Positions 1-7,065 of a DNA stretch of 28,720 bases are shown here, in pieces. A model generated the notes under the pieces. It made no database searches. It saw nothing but the letters and a program-made list of their open reading frames with translations, and was not told the origin of the DNA. Numbering within the stretch: the first letter of the stretch is position 1; each line of letters opens with the position of its first letter. The DNA lies in contig NZ_JBHEEH010000020.1 of NCBI RefSeq assembly GCF_041929845.1, positions 1 to 28,720 on the forward strand. The letters run 5' to 3'. The position numbers were made by a program, and so were the translations under genes. The stretch comes from Paenochrobactrum pullorum (GTDB taxonomy: Bacteria; Pseudomonadota; Alphaproteobacteria; Rhizobiales; Rhizobiaceae).

Positions 1-73
1 CAATAAACTATCTCGCCGCAATTGCTCTTGTTTCTACAATCATCGCAGGGGGGTAATTGAGTCCTCAGCCTAG
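1..73 (+). pseudogene. 3' end of an IS5-family element (transposase C-terminus and terminal repeat)
   Basis: The third reading frame from the window edge encodes INYLAAIALVSTIIAGG and stops at 54-56. This resembles the last helix of IS5-family (IS427-like) transposases and aligns in pattern with the C-terminus of the next fragment (FMSAICIAATIII). A 15-base motif at 59-73 follows and is nearly the same as the one at 343-357 that ends the next fragment. I infer that this is the 3' tail of one IS copy, abutting the 3' part of a second copy in the same orientation. The piece is short, so the family call rests mainly on the matching terminal motif. Confidence 0.45.
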
Positions 74-344
74 AGCACTCTTGGCTGACAAAGGCTATGA
101 TGCAGATTGGCTTCGGGAGGCACTCACCAAGCGTGGCATTAAGGTATGTATTCCGTCAAAGGCAAACCGCAAAGTGCCGATAACACATGACGTTACGCTC
201 TATCGAAAGCGGCACAAAATCGAGAATATGTTCGGAAAACTCAAAGACTGGCAGCGCATTCACATAAGATATGACCGCTGCGCTCATACATTCATGTCTG
301 CAATCTGCATTGCGGCAACAATCATCATCTGGATTAATCAATGA
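57..344 (+). pseudogene. IS5-family transposase, C-terminal fragment
   Basis: This is the C-terminal part of a DDE transposase of the IS5 family. The motif LLADKGYDADWLREAL holds the second catalytic Asp, and KIENMFGKLKDW followed by RYD holds the catalytic Glu. The N-terminal half, with the first Asp, is missing. The first codons (TTG start, SPQPR) come from the terminal repeat of the preceding fragment, so real homology begins at about base 74 (ALLADKGYD) and the apparent start is probably not a true gene start. The fragment ends in IIIWINQ and is followed at once by an IS-end-like motif. It cannot be an active transposase alone. Confidence 0.85.
59..73 (+). repeat. IS5 terminal-repeat-like motif, copy 1
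   Basis: GAGTCCTCAGCCTAG matches the motif at 343-357 at 13 of 15 positions, in the same orientation. Each copy lies just after a transposase stop codon, as expected for the 3' terminal repeat of two tandem IS fragments. Confidence 0.5.
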
Positions 345-357
345 GTCCTGACCCTAG
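343..357 (+). repeat. IS5 terminal-repeat-like motif, copy 2
   Basis: GAGTCCTGACCCTAG begins within the transposase stop region (342-344) and probably marks the outer right end of the IS5-family fragment. The gene fragment that follows starts immediately after it, so the IS end probably cut into that gene. Confidence 0.5.
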
Positions 358-359
358 AA

Positions 360-799
360 ATGTTTGAAAAAGCAGACCAGATAAGGCGCAGCTTCTTCCT
401 TAACAGTTCAGAAACACCAAACGTTTCAGTGAACATTAAGGCGCTGAGTGTACCTGAAAACATAAAAGCAGCGGTCATGCAAATTGTGGGCACTTGCGTT
501 ACCGGAACACCTCAACAAAAGGATGTTGTTTCCATCTATTGGCCTGGTGAAGGCAGCAATCGTACATCCAAGTTTCTTATTTTTACTGATAGCTGGAATG
601 AAGTTGCCAGCGCCAGCGCCCATGGTCACTATTTCGTTTACTAGATCAAGGGAAGATAAGACAAGAAAGCCCTGGACGTTTTCGTATCGTATTTACCACA
701 CAAGGAAAACCTGTATCGTTTCTTGTCGATTTCAGTGCTTTATTTCCAGCTTATAATAAAGCGCTGCTAGAGGGTTTTCAATGCAAAGAAATCAGGTGA
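360..799 (+). pseudogene. Unknown protein, 5'-truncated by an IS end and frameshifted
   Basis: One frame reads 360-644 (94 residues, ending AHGHYFVY). Coding-like sequence then continues in a different frame from about 644 to a TGA at 797-799, with a segment containing FRIVFTTQGKPVSFLVDF and ending EGFQCKEIR. The two pieces probably came from one gene broken by a frameshift near 620-650. The 5' end lies directly against the IS5 terminal motif, so the gene is probably also truncated. I do not recognise the first part. The second part weakly resembles the C-terminal strand-rich segment of IalB-type (invasion-associated locus B) proteins (G-x-P-V-S-F followed by a short helix), but this is not firm. 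No function is assigned. Confidence 0.4.
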
Positions 800-936
800 C
801 GATCTGAGTTGTCACATTACAGTGCCGTTGTTAGCGCGGTTACGAGGCTTTTTGCAAGGTTTTCTCAGGTTGTATTTTTGAGCATAAATGAATGATATTC
901 ATACATTATTCAGCTTTAGAAATCGCATTTCAAACT

Positions 937-964
937 AGAACCCACCCTGCTATAAATATTATGG
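937..964 (+). repeat. Left target-site duplication of the ISNCY element
   Basis: This 28-bp sequence starts AGAACCCACCCTG and ends ATATTATGG. It matches 3373-3400 at 23 of 28 positions without gaps, with the differences clustered in the centre. It lies in direct orientation immediately outside the inverted ends. Confidence 0.65.
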
Positions 965-1006
965 CGACCAAGTTGAAATTTCCACTTCTGTGTAAAGTAG
1001 AAATGT
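965..1006 (+). repeat. Left terminal inverted repeat of the ISNCY element
   Basis: It contains CAAGTTGAAATTTCC (968-982) and TAAAGTAGAAATGTC (991-1005). Together these match the reverse complement of the right end over about 46 bp with one short gap. The exact outer boundary is uncertain by a few bases. Confidence 0.65.
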
Positions 1007-1032
1007 CATTTTCATCCCACATGCAACGTCAA

Positions 1033-1080
1033 GCCCCCGTTCTGAGCGGCTGGTCAGGGTTGCAAACGAGGAATGGGGGC
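1033..1080. other. GC-rich inverted repeat inside the left end of the element
   Basis: GCCCCCGTTC (1033-1042) and GAATGGGGGC (1071-1080) pair at 9 of 10 positions around a 28-base loop. It sits 33 bp past the hydrolase stop codon, between that gene and the IS end. It could act as a weak transcript-end structure or shield the end from outside transcription, but there is no T-run. Confidence 0.35.
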
Positions 1081-1112
1081 GATATATGCCTCAACTGAGA
1101 TGGATATTGGTT

Positions 1113-1949
1113 CTAATCATCAATCGATTGAACGGAATTAACAAACTCAATTATGATCTCTGTAATTTCATCAGGTATCTCTAAATTTGGAAGATGAGCA
1201 ACATTATTTAGCTCTTTTCCTCGCCCTTTGAATACTATTTTTGAGATATATTGAGACCTTTCTTGAATATGAGGAAAATCTAAGCTTCCCCATAATACAA
1301 GTATAGGCATCTCTATTTCATGTAAGTGTTGATAGGCTCGCACTTGATCCCGATCAGAACCTATTGGTGAAGATTTTAATGCAGTATCATACATATCAAA
1401 AAATAATTGCCTTACTTGCCCTTTAATACACCCCTCACAAGCAAGTGGACCGTCAAGCCAAAGCCTTGCCTTGATTGCATTTATTTCATTGTTTTTTTGT
1501 GCTGTGATAGCTTGGGTTTGACGAAGTAATAGCTCTTTTATATCAATTGGGTAATTCGGTTCTGGCGCGCCACTCACAGACGGTGAGATGAGCGCAACGG
1601 CTTTGATCTTCGATGGGTGCAACAACGCCGCGTCCAAAGCAATTTTTGCGCCTTGTGAGCACCCGATTAAAATGGTGGGTCTATCTTCAGAATATGCTTC
1701 GATTACAGCCATTAAGTCAGAAATAGAAGAAAAATCTGTTGTTTTTGCACGTGTTTTACCAAACCCTCTTCTGTCGTATGCTATGGACTTACAATAACGT
1801 CCTAACACCTCCATTTGAGAATGCCACATACGGCTATCACAAACATTTGCATGCAAAAAAATAACTGGTTCGCCGCCACCTATAACCTCTGTCCATAGTG
1901 CTGCATTCTCGGTAAAAATGTGAGTATATTTTCGCATTTTTTCATTCAT
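1113..1949 (-). CDS. Alpha/beta hydrolase, passenger gene of the ISNCY element
   Basis: This 278-residue alpha/beta-hydrolase-fold enzyme has a complete-looking triad. The nucleophile elbow GCSQG (96-100) contains Ser98, LWGSLDFPH supplies Asp224, and NVAHLPNLE supplies His252. The oxyanion strand is VIFLHAN (29-35), with HA in place of the usual HG. It resembles the 3-oxoadipate enol-lactonase/esterase group, but the substrate cannot be read from sequence. The ATG at 1949 overlaps the last 8 bases of the transposase gene (ATGAATGA), which suggests translational coupling. There is no signal peptide, so it is probably cytoplasmic. The gene is clearly more AT-rich than its surroundings, and it lies inside the inverted ends, so it is a mobile passenger. 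Unlike the transposase it has no frameshift or stop. Confidence 0.85.
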   Translation of the reverse strand: MNEKMRKYTHIFTENAALWTEVIGGGEPVIFLHANVCDSRMWHSQMEVLGRYCKSIAYDRRGFGKTRAKTTDFSSISDLMAVIEAYSEDRPTILIGCSQGAKIALDAALLHPSKIKAVALISPSVSGAPEPNYPIDIKELLLRQTQAITAQKNNEINAIKARLWLDGPLACEGCIKGQVRQLFFDMYDTALKSSPIGSDRDQVRAYQHLHEIEMPILVLWGSLDFPHIQERSQYISKIVFKGRGKELNNVAHLPNLEIPDEITEIIIEFVNSVQSIDD

Positions 1950-3296
1950 TTGATCCGGCTCGACTTAATGATTGAGCGCTTCGCGTGATGGCAGTTGGGT
2001 CATTGATGAAATTAGTCCTCCGGCCCGGTTTACGGCCATTCGGCTGATAACCATTTTTCTGGCTGTTACTCTTCACCTTTGGTTGTGGCATCTGCTCTTG
2101 CTGCTCCTTAATGAAGGCAAGAACTTCGCCAAGCCGTTTATTCTCAACAATGGCAGTATGGCTCACGTGATCCACATCAAACATCTTGTAGCGCAGAGAA
2201 AGTCCTCTCCAACGGATATCAAGACGACCATCGACAAAGGCATAGGTATCAACATATTTACCAACCAGGCCACGAGTTATATTATTGTCTTCCAGCATAA
2301 TTCTTTTGCGCTCAAAGGAAAATGTTAATTGGGCACCAACATAGCGTTGCTCGCGTTTACATAGAATATCACGAAGGCGATCATCCGTTATATTCAATGG
2401 TTTATGCATATTATCAGAACGGGCAGGGAGCTTGGAAAACTTAGCATTATACCGCATCATAAACTCTGGTAAGAAAGCATTGCCTGCCTCCATATCTGAT
2501 ATCCCAGCCAGTCGGAGTTCCTTGACCAAACGATCCTGCAATGTGCGATTTGCACGTTCAACACATCCTTTCGCCTGACTGGAATTCGCACATAGAATCT
2601 CAATATTAAGTTCCGAAAGTACACGCCCGAATTGTGTCATGCGCTGGCCACTTTAGCTTCGGTCTTTGCACCCCGAAACACGGAATGTTTGTCGGAGTAA
2701 AACGCTATTGGGCGACCATGAGTATTGAGTTAAAGTTCTAAAGCCTCAAAATATGTAAAAGCACTTTCCGAGCGCACAAAAAGCAACTGCATCAACGTGC
2801 TGGTGGCATCATCAATGAAAACAAGCAGTGTGCAGGGTGGCCCGCGATCTTCAAACCATCGATGATCAGAGCCATCAATCTGGATCAATTCGCCATAGAA
2901 TTCACGCCGTAACCGTGGCTGATGAAATGTCCGGCGCTGCTTGCGGGAAAGCCAAATTCCGGCTTCCTACATCCATTTACGTAAGGTCTCACGCGACACG
3001 CTCAGCCCATGATGTTCAGCCAATTTCTCCGCTGCCAATATCGGGCCAAAATCAAGGTAGCGTTCGCGAATTAAGGTCAAAGCATAATCGCGGATACCAT
3101 CAGGCAAATGATTGTTTAACCGACATCCACGGCTTCGGTGTCGAATGCTGGCTGCGCCATCATTGATAAAACAATCCAACAACCGATGAACATGGCGCTC
3201 GCTCAAAGCCAGAACATGCGCTGCGGATGCAAGCGTCATCCGGCCTTCAATACGATGTAATTCTCGCTCGCTCATTAAAATCCATCCCATCTGCAA
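1942..3296 (-). pseudogene. ISNCY-family transposase, inactivated by two stops and one frameshift
   Basis: Reading the minus strand from 3296 gives MSERELHRIEGRM, two helix-turn-helix segments (ALSERHVHRLLD; ADFGP-like FGPILAAEKLAEHHGL) and RKWM. A TAG at 2967-2969 follows, then an in-frame stretch with QIDGSDHRWFEDRGPPC, an in-frame TAA at 2730-2732, FYSDKHSVF, and a one-base deletion near 2648-2652. After it the frame resumes as MTQFGRVLSELNIEIL, SQAKGCVERANRTLQD and a basic C-terminus. The catalytic DDE residues remain visible (codons at 2874-2876, 2691-2693 and 2557-2559). The layout matches full-length ISNCY transposases of about 440-450 residues. With three separate lesions it cannot make a whole protein. 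The stop at 1942-1944 overlaps the hydrolase start. Confidence 0.9.
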
Positions 3297-3323
3297 ACTC
3301 CCACATCCTCAAATGCGAAGAGT

Positions 3324-3372
3324 GTGACATTCTTACTTTGCAGAAACAGGACATTTTAACTTTGCGGCTAAA
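3324..3372 (-). repeat. Right terminal inverted repeat of the ISNCY element
   Basis: It contains two tandem copies, 24 bp apart, of a 16-base unit: GACATTCTTACTTTGC (3326-3341) and GACATTTTAACTTTGC (3350-3365). The reverse complement matches the left end. Paired units of this kind are plausible transposase binding sites. Confidence 0.65.
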
Positions 3373-3400
3373 AGAACCCACCCTGGATAATATATTATGG
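3373..3400 (+). repeat. Right target-site duplication of the ISNCY element
   Basis: Partner of 937-964, in the same orientation: AGAACCCACCCTG is identical and the AT-rich right part is slightly diverged or shifted. It lies outside the right inverted end, upstream of the transposase start. Confidence 0.65.
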
Positions 3401-3440
3401 AACAATAAAGTGTATTTTGTATTTCACCAATTCGGCAATT

Positions 3441-3905
3441 TTAAAGATCAATCGGAAATGTAAATCCTGCTTTCACGCGATCCATCACCACCATGGTTTT
3501 GAAGCCTTTGATATCGTGGTTTTCATAAAAAAAACGACGGGTGAAGGCTTCATAATCCTCCATGTCTTTGGTGGTAATAACCAATATAAAATCAGCGTCT
3601 CCCGTTACATAATAGCCAATCATAACTTCTTTGGTTGTACGTATCGCCGTTTTGAAACGGTCCACAATATCCGCTCTTTCCCGTTCAAGCGAAACGAGAA
3701 CGATCATTGTGATATTGCGCCCGACAGCTTTGGGGGAAACAATCGACACGTCCGCCTCAATAACCCCCTCGTCCCGCAAACGCTTCAAGCGTCTTTGACA
3801 GGCTGTCGGAGATAGATGCACGATTTGTGCGAGCTCTTCTGACGTCATGCGATTGTTTTTTTGTACCGCATCCAGCAATGCTCTATCAGCCCTATCTAAT
3901 GTCAT
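3441..3905 (-). CDS. Lrp/AsnC-family transcriptional regulator of the ectoine locus
   Basis: This 154-residue protein has the usual length and build of the Lrp/AsnC family. It has an N-terminal winged helix-turn-helix (MTLDRADRALLDAV; LSPTACQRRLKRLRDEGVI, about residues 2-60) and then the RAM ligand-binding/oligomer domain (about 70-150; GYYVTGDADFILVI). An in-frame ATG further upstream would add 21 odd residues. I prefer the ATG at 3905, which starts directly at the family's conserved N-terminus. The gene is divergent from the dehydrogenase gene. In described ectoine clusters an asnC/doeX gene is grouped with ssd and atf, the same partners seen here, so it probably senses an ectoine-derived amino acid and controls these genes. 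The N-terminal extension and the family call are clear, while the effector is inferred. Confidence 0.9.
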   Translation of the reverse strand: MTLDRADRALLDAVQKNNRMTSEELAQIVHLSPTACQRRLKRLRDEGVIEADVSIVSPKAVGRNITMIVLVSLERERADIVDRFKTAIRTTKEVMIGYYVTGDADFILVITTKDMEDYEAFTRRFFYENHDIKGFKTMVVMDRVKAGFTFPIDL

Positions 3906-4028
3906 TATGCATAATTCCTGCTCATATATGTGAAATGCGAATAATTTCTGCATTTTAATTTCAATCATTGCAGAATTTATATCATGTCGAGCAGTTAGAC
4001 TTGTGTAAACCCCAAACGGAGTTCACGC
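3906..4028 (+). promoter_or_regulatory. Divergent promoter region with inverted repeat, lrp-type gene / ssd
   Basis: This 123-bp AT-rich gap lies between two divergent genes. TTCTGCA (3946-3952) and TGCAGAA (3969-3975) form a perfect 7-bp inverted repeat with 16 bp between the arms, plausible for an Lrp-type operator. ATCATGTC at 3981-3988 echoes the ATCATGAC and GACATGAT motifs near eutB, which suggests a second input by EnuR. No confident -35/-10 pair was assigned. Confidence 0.45.
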
Positions 4029-5507
4029 ATGAAAAACCTTGCCTCTGCCGCGATTAAAAATTTACGGCGACCTGATCTGATCGAGCACCGTGCTTTTATA
4101 AACGGGACATGGGTAGCTCGCGAGCAAACAACAAAAGTTATCGATCCTGCAACCAACGCATTTTTAATGGATGTTACCGCTTGCTCGCTTAAAGATGCAG
4201 CCAATGCCGTTGACTATGCGAAGGAAGCTTTTGTCCGGTGGCGTGATTTTTTGCCTGTTGAGCGAGGGCAAATCTTGCGCAAATGGGCCATGCTCATGCG
4301 TGAAAATGCGCAGGATCTGGCAACAATAATGACCGCTGAACAGGGCAAACCGCTGTTAGAAGCACTTGGCGAAATTACTTATGGCGCCAACTTTTTGGAT
4401 TGGTTTGCCGCGGAAGGTGAACGCGCTTATGGCGAAACAATCCCAAGCCATTTACCAGGCAGTCGTCTTTCGGTGCAAATGCAGCCTTTGGGCGTCACAG
4501 TGGCGATTACACCTTGGAATTTCCCTTCCGCGATGATCACACGCAAAGCCGGTGCGGCCTTGGCTGCGGGCTGCACTATGATTGTCAAGCCTGCTCCAGA
4601 AACACCGCTTTCGGCACTGGCCCTTGCTAAACTGGCTCAAGAAGCTGGTTTGCCGAAAGGTGTTTTGCAGGTAATTACTGGCGAAGCGGCACCATTGGCA
4701 CGCCATCTGCTGGAAAATCCCCATGTTCGCGGTTTTTCTTTTACCGGCTCAACTGAGGTCGGGCGTATTTTGCTTACTCAATCTGCTGCCACAATTAAAA
4801 AGGCATCGCTGGAACTCGGGGGGCATGCACCATTTATATTGTTTGGCGATACTAATCTGGAACATGCTGTTAAAGGCTGTATGAGTGCAAAATTTGCTAC
4901 ATCCGGACAGGACTGTTTGGCCGCAAACCGTATTTATGTGCAGCGTTCTATATATGATGCATTTGTTGATAAATTTGCTGAAGCGGCCTCCAAATTAAAA
5001 GTCGGACACGGACTGCAAACGGACACAGATATCGGGCCCATGACGCGTCCGACTGTGGCAGAAAAATGCAGGCAACAAATTGCGCAAGCAATCTCGGCCG
5101 GAGCGCGCCTTGTATGTGGCGGACAGGATAGTCCGTTGGGCGGAAATTTTGTGAGCCCGACCGTGTTAGCAGATGTCACAGACGATATGCTGATTGCGCG
5201 TGAAGAAACCTTCGGGCCGGTTGCTGCCATCTTATCTTTTGATGACGAGGAAGAAGTCATCAAGCGGGCAAATAATACGGAAATGGGCTTAGCCGCCTAT
5301 GTTTATACCAATGACCTTGGCCGCGCCATGAGGCTGACCGACCAGCTGGAATACGGCATGGTCTCTGTCAATACACCAAAATTCACCGGAGCACCGATAC
5401 CATTTGGCGGCTGGAAACAGTCCGGTCTAGGGCGTGAAGGCTCACGTCACGGTCTCTTTGAATATCTCGAAGCAAAATATGTCTGCTTCGGCAATCTTGC
5501 TGCATAA
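4029..5507 (+). CDS. ssd: NAD(P)-dependent succinate/aspartate-semialdehyde dehydrogenase (ectoine pathway)
   Basis: This 492-residue aldehyde dehydrogenase is most like the succinate-semialdehyde (GabD) branch. Visible elements are the oxyanion Asn region (TPWNFP, 161-166), MIVKP with Lys187, the cofactor loop GFSFTGSTEVG (235-245), the general base Glu262 in ELGGH (His where Asn is common) and the catalytic Cys296 in SGQDCLAANR. In ectoine catabolism this enzyme (Ssd/DoeC) is proposed to oxidise aspartate semialdehyde to aspartate after the transaminase step. It is followed after 12 bp by the aminotransferase, so the two are probably co-transcribed. Substrate assignment rests on context. 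Succinate semialdehyde is the alternative. Confidence 0.88.
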   Translation: MKNLASAAIKNLRRPDLIEHRAFINGTWVAREQTTKVIDPATNAFLMDVTACSLKDAANAVDYAKEAFVRWRDFLPVERGQILRKWAMLMRENAQDLATIMTAEQGKPLLEALGEITYGANFLDWFAAEGERAYGETIPSHLPGSRLSVQMQPLGVTVAITPWNFPSAMITRKAGAALAAGCTMIVKPAPETPLSALALAKLAQEAGLPKGVLQVITGEAAPLARHLLENPHVRGFSFTGSTEVGRILLTQSAATIKKASLELGGHAPFILFGDTNLEHAVKGCMSAKFATSGQDCLAANRIYVQRSIYDAFVDKFAEAASKLKVGHGLQTDTDIGPMTRPTVAEKCRQQIAQAISAGARLVCGGQDSPLGGNFVSPTVLADVTDDMLIAREETFGPVAAILSFDDEEEVIKRANNTEMGLAAYVYTNDLGRAMRLTDQLEYGMVSVNTPKFTGAPIPFGGWKQSGLGREGSRHGLFEYLEAKYVCFGNLAA

Positions 5508-5519
5508 AGGATTTTTATC

Positions 5520-6923
5520 ATGACTGTTGACTATAAAAAAATCGCCGAGATGGATCGTAATTCAGTTTTACATCCTTTCACGCAGCTGAAAGATTTTGCC
5601 AGCGGGAAAATGGGTGATCCGACTATTGTAGAAACCGGCAAAGGCATCCGGATTCAAGATGTTCACGGCAATCAGTTAATTGATGGTTTTGCAGGCCTTT
5701 ATTGCGTCAATATCGGTTATGGCCGTGCGGAAGTGGCCGAAGCGATTTCCCGCCAAGCTTATCGTCTTGCTTATTATCATTCCTATGCTGCACATACGAC
5801 CGATGAGTTGGCGATTTTGTCTGACCGTCTGGTGAAAATGTCGCCGGGCAATATGAGCAAGATTTTTTATGGCATGTCTGGATCGGATGCCAATGAAACA
5901 CAGGCCAAATTAGTTTGGTATTATAATAATTTACGCGGCAAGCCGAACAAGAAAAAGATCATTTCGCGTGAACGTGGCTACCATGGTTGCAGCGTTGTTT
6001 CAGGTTCTATGACCGGCATGAGTTTTTATCATGATCATATGGACTTGCCGCTCGCAGGCATTTTGCACACCGGCGCTCCCCATTATTATTGGGGCGCGGA
6101 GGCCGGAGAAACCGAATTAGAATTTTCCAAACGCCGTGCAGTTGAGCTCGAACAGCTTATTTTGCGAGAAGATCCAGATACAATTGGTGCGTTTATCGCC
6201 GAACCAGTGCTTGGAACTGGCGGCATTACTCCTCCTCCGGAAGGTTATTGGGAGGAAGTGCAGAAAATTTTGAAGAAATACGACATCCTGCTGATTGCTG
6301 ATGAGGTCATCACCGGCTTTGGCCGCACCGGTTCGATGTTCGGTTCTCAGCATTATGGCATGGAGCCAGATCTCATTACTGTGGCGAAAGGGCTGACTTC
6401 GGCATATTTTCCACTTTCAGGCGCGATTGTCGGCAAAAAAGTCTATGATGTGATGGAAGACGCTGCCGATCGTATTGGTTCCTTCTCGCATGGCTACACT
6501 TATTCAGGTCATCCGATTGGTGCCGCTGCTGCCAATGCAGTGCTGGATATTGTTGAAAAAGAAGATTTGCCGGGCAATTCGCGCGTCGTCGGCGCTTACT
6601 TTCAAGAGCAATTGAAAAACAAATTCGCACAGCTGCCTATCGTTGGTGAAGTGCGCGGGGTGGGCTTGATGGGAGCAATTGAATTTGTTGCCGACCGTGA
6701 AAAGAAAACCCGTTTCAAGCCGGAGCAAAGCGTTGGTGCGCGTATTTCCAAAGCTGCACGCGAGCGTGGATTGATTGCCCGTGCGATGCCGCATGGCGAT
6801 ATATTGGGTTTTGCGCCACCGCTTGTCACCACCAAAGAGGAGGTTGATGAAATGGTCTCAATTGCCGAAGCCGCAGTGCGTTCGGTTATGGACGAGCTTA
6901 CAAAATCGGGTGAAAAAATCTGA
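5520..6923 (+). CDS. atf: Class III PLP-dependent aminotransferase (diaminobutyrate transaminase of ectoine catabolism)
   Basis: This 467-residue class III (omega) aminotransferase has GMSGSDANETQAKL (phosphate-binding region, about 118-131), YHG (154-156), the DEVITGFGRTG motif with Asp261, and the PLP Schiff-base lysine Lys290 in TVAKGLTSAY. The sequence type is close to omega-amino acid:pyruvate and putrescine:pyruvate transaminases. In described ectoine clusters the gene called atf (DoeD function) converts 2,4-diaminobutyrate to aspartate semialdehyde, the substrate of the dehydrogenase encoded just upstream. The 12-bp gap indicates one transcript. A stem-loop follows the stop codon. Another diamine or beta-alanine substrate cannot be excluded from sequence. 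Confidence 0.88.
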   Translation: MTVDYKKIAEMDRNSVLHPFTQLKDFASGKMGDPTIVETGKGIRIQDVHGNQLIDGFAGLYCVNIGYGRAEVAEAISRQAYRLAYYHSYAAHTTDELAILSDRLVKMSPGNMSKIFYGMSGSDANETQAKLVWYYNNLRGKPNKKKIISRERGYHGCSVVSGSMTGMSFYHDHMDLPLAGILHTGAPHYYWGAEAGETELEFSKRRAVELEQLILREDPDTIGAFIAEPVLGTGGITPPPEGYWEEVQKILKKYDILLIADEVITGFGRTGSMFGSQHYGMEPDLITVAKGLTSAYFPLSGAIVGKKVYDVMEDAADRIGSFSHGYTYSGHPIGAAAANAVLDIVEKEDLPGNSRVVGAYFQEQLKNKFAQLPIVGEVRGVGLMGAIEFVADREKKTRFKPEQSVGARISKAARERGLIARAMPHGDILGFAPPLVTTKEEVDEMVSIAEAAVRSVMDELTKSGEKI

Positions 6924-6931
6924 TTGAAATT

Positions 6932-6962
6932 CAACCGGCGGGATATTTTATTTCGCCGGTTG
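6932..6962 (+). terminator. Stem-loop after the aminotransferase gene
   Basis: CAACCGGCG (6932-6940) pairs perfectly with CGCCGGTTG (6954-6962) around a 13-base AT-rich loop, 8 bases after the stop codon. The tail lacks a clean T-run (ATCTTGTTCG), so it may be a weak terminator or an mRNA-stabilising end. Confidence 0.6.
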
Positions 6963-7020
6963 ATCTTGTTCGTCTAAAACAGCTTGTGCTGTGTATAGTA
7001 CTTCATATTTAGTAAAAACT

Positions 7021-7056
7021 ATGCATAATGTCATGAAATGATCGTTATATAAACGA
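7021..7056 (+). promoter_or_regulatory. Candidate EnuR operator upstream of enuR
   Basis: ATAATGTCATGA (7025-7036) is the exact reverse complement of TCATGACATTAT (8537-8548) in front of eutB. Next to it, TCGTT and AACGA (7042-7046 / 7052-7056) form a short dyad around ATATA. The position 10-41 bp before the enuR start fits autoregulation. The shared motif is direct observation; its role is inferred. Confidence 0.5.
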
Positions 7057-7065
7057 GACAATTTC

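Larger units (their letters stand above)
937..3400 (-). mobile_element. ISNCY (IS1202-group-like) element with hydrolase passenger, including flanking repeats
   Basis: The element proper is about 965-3372 and is bounded by inverted ends built from matching motifs. Outside these lie directly repeated ~28-bp sequences (937-964 and 3373-3400). Long target duplications of about 27 bp are reported for IS1202-type elements, which fits. The element holds a transposase gene on the minus strand, broken by two stop codons and a one-base deletion, and a downstream alpha/beta hydrolase that overlaps its stop. The element is about 2.4 kb, larger than a plain ~1.5-kb relative, because of this extra gene. 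Decay of the transposase and divergence of the target repeats suggest an old insertion. Confidence 0.75.

Noticed and set aside
892..1098. 68-codon frame on the plus strand
   Set aside because: It covers the target repeat and the left inverted end of the ISNCY element and has no family resemblance or ribosome site; treated as chance.
3441..3968. Longer start for the Lrp-type regulator
   Set aside because: The extra 21 residues are unlike the family N-terminus and would cover the divergent promoter; the ATG at 3905 fits better.
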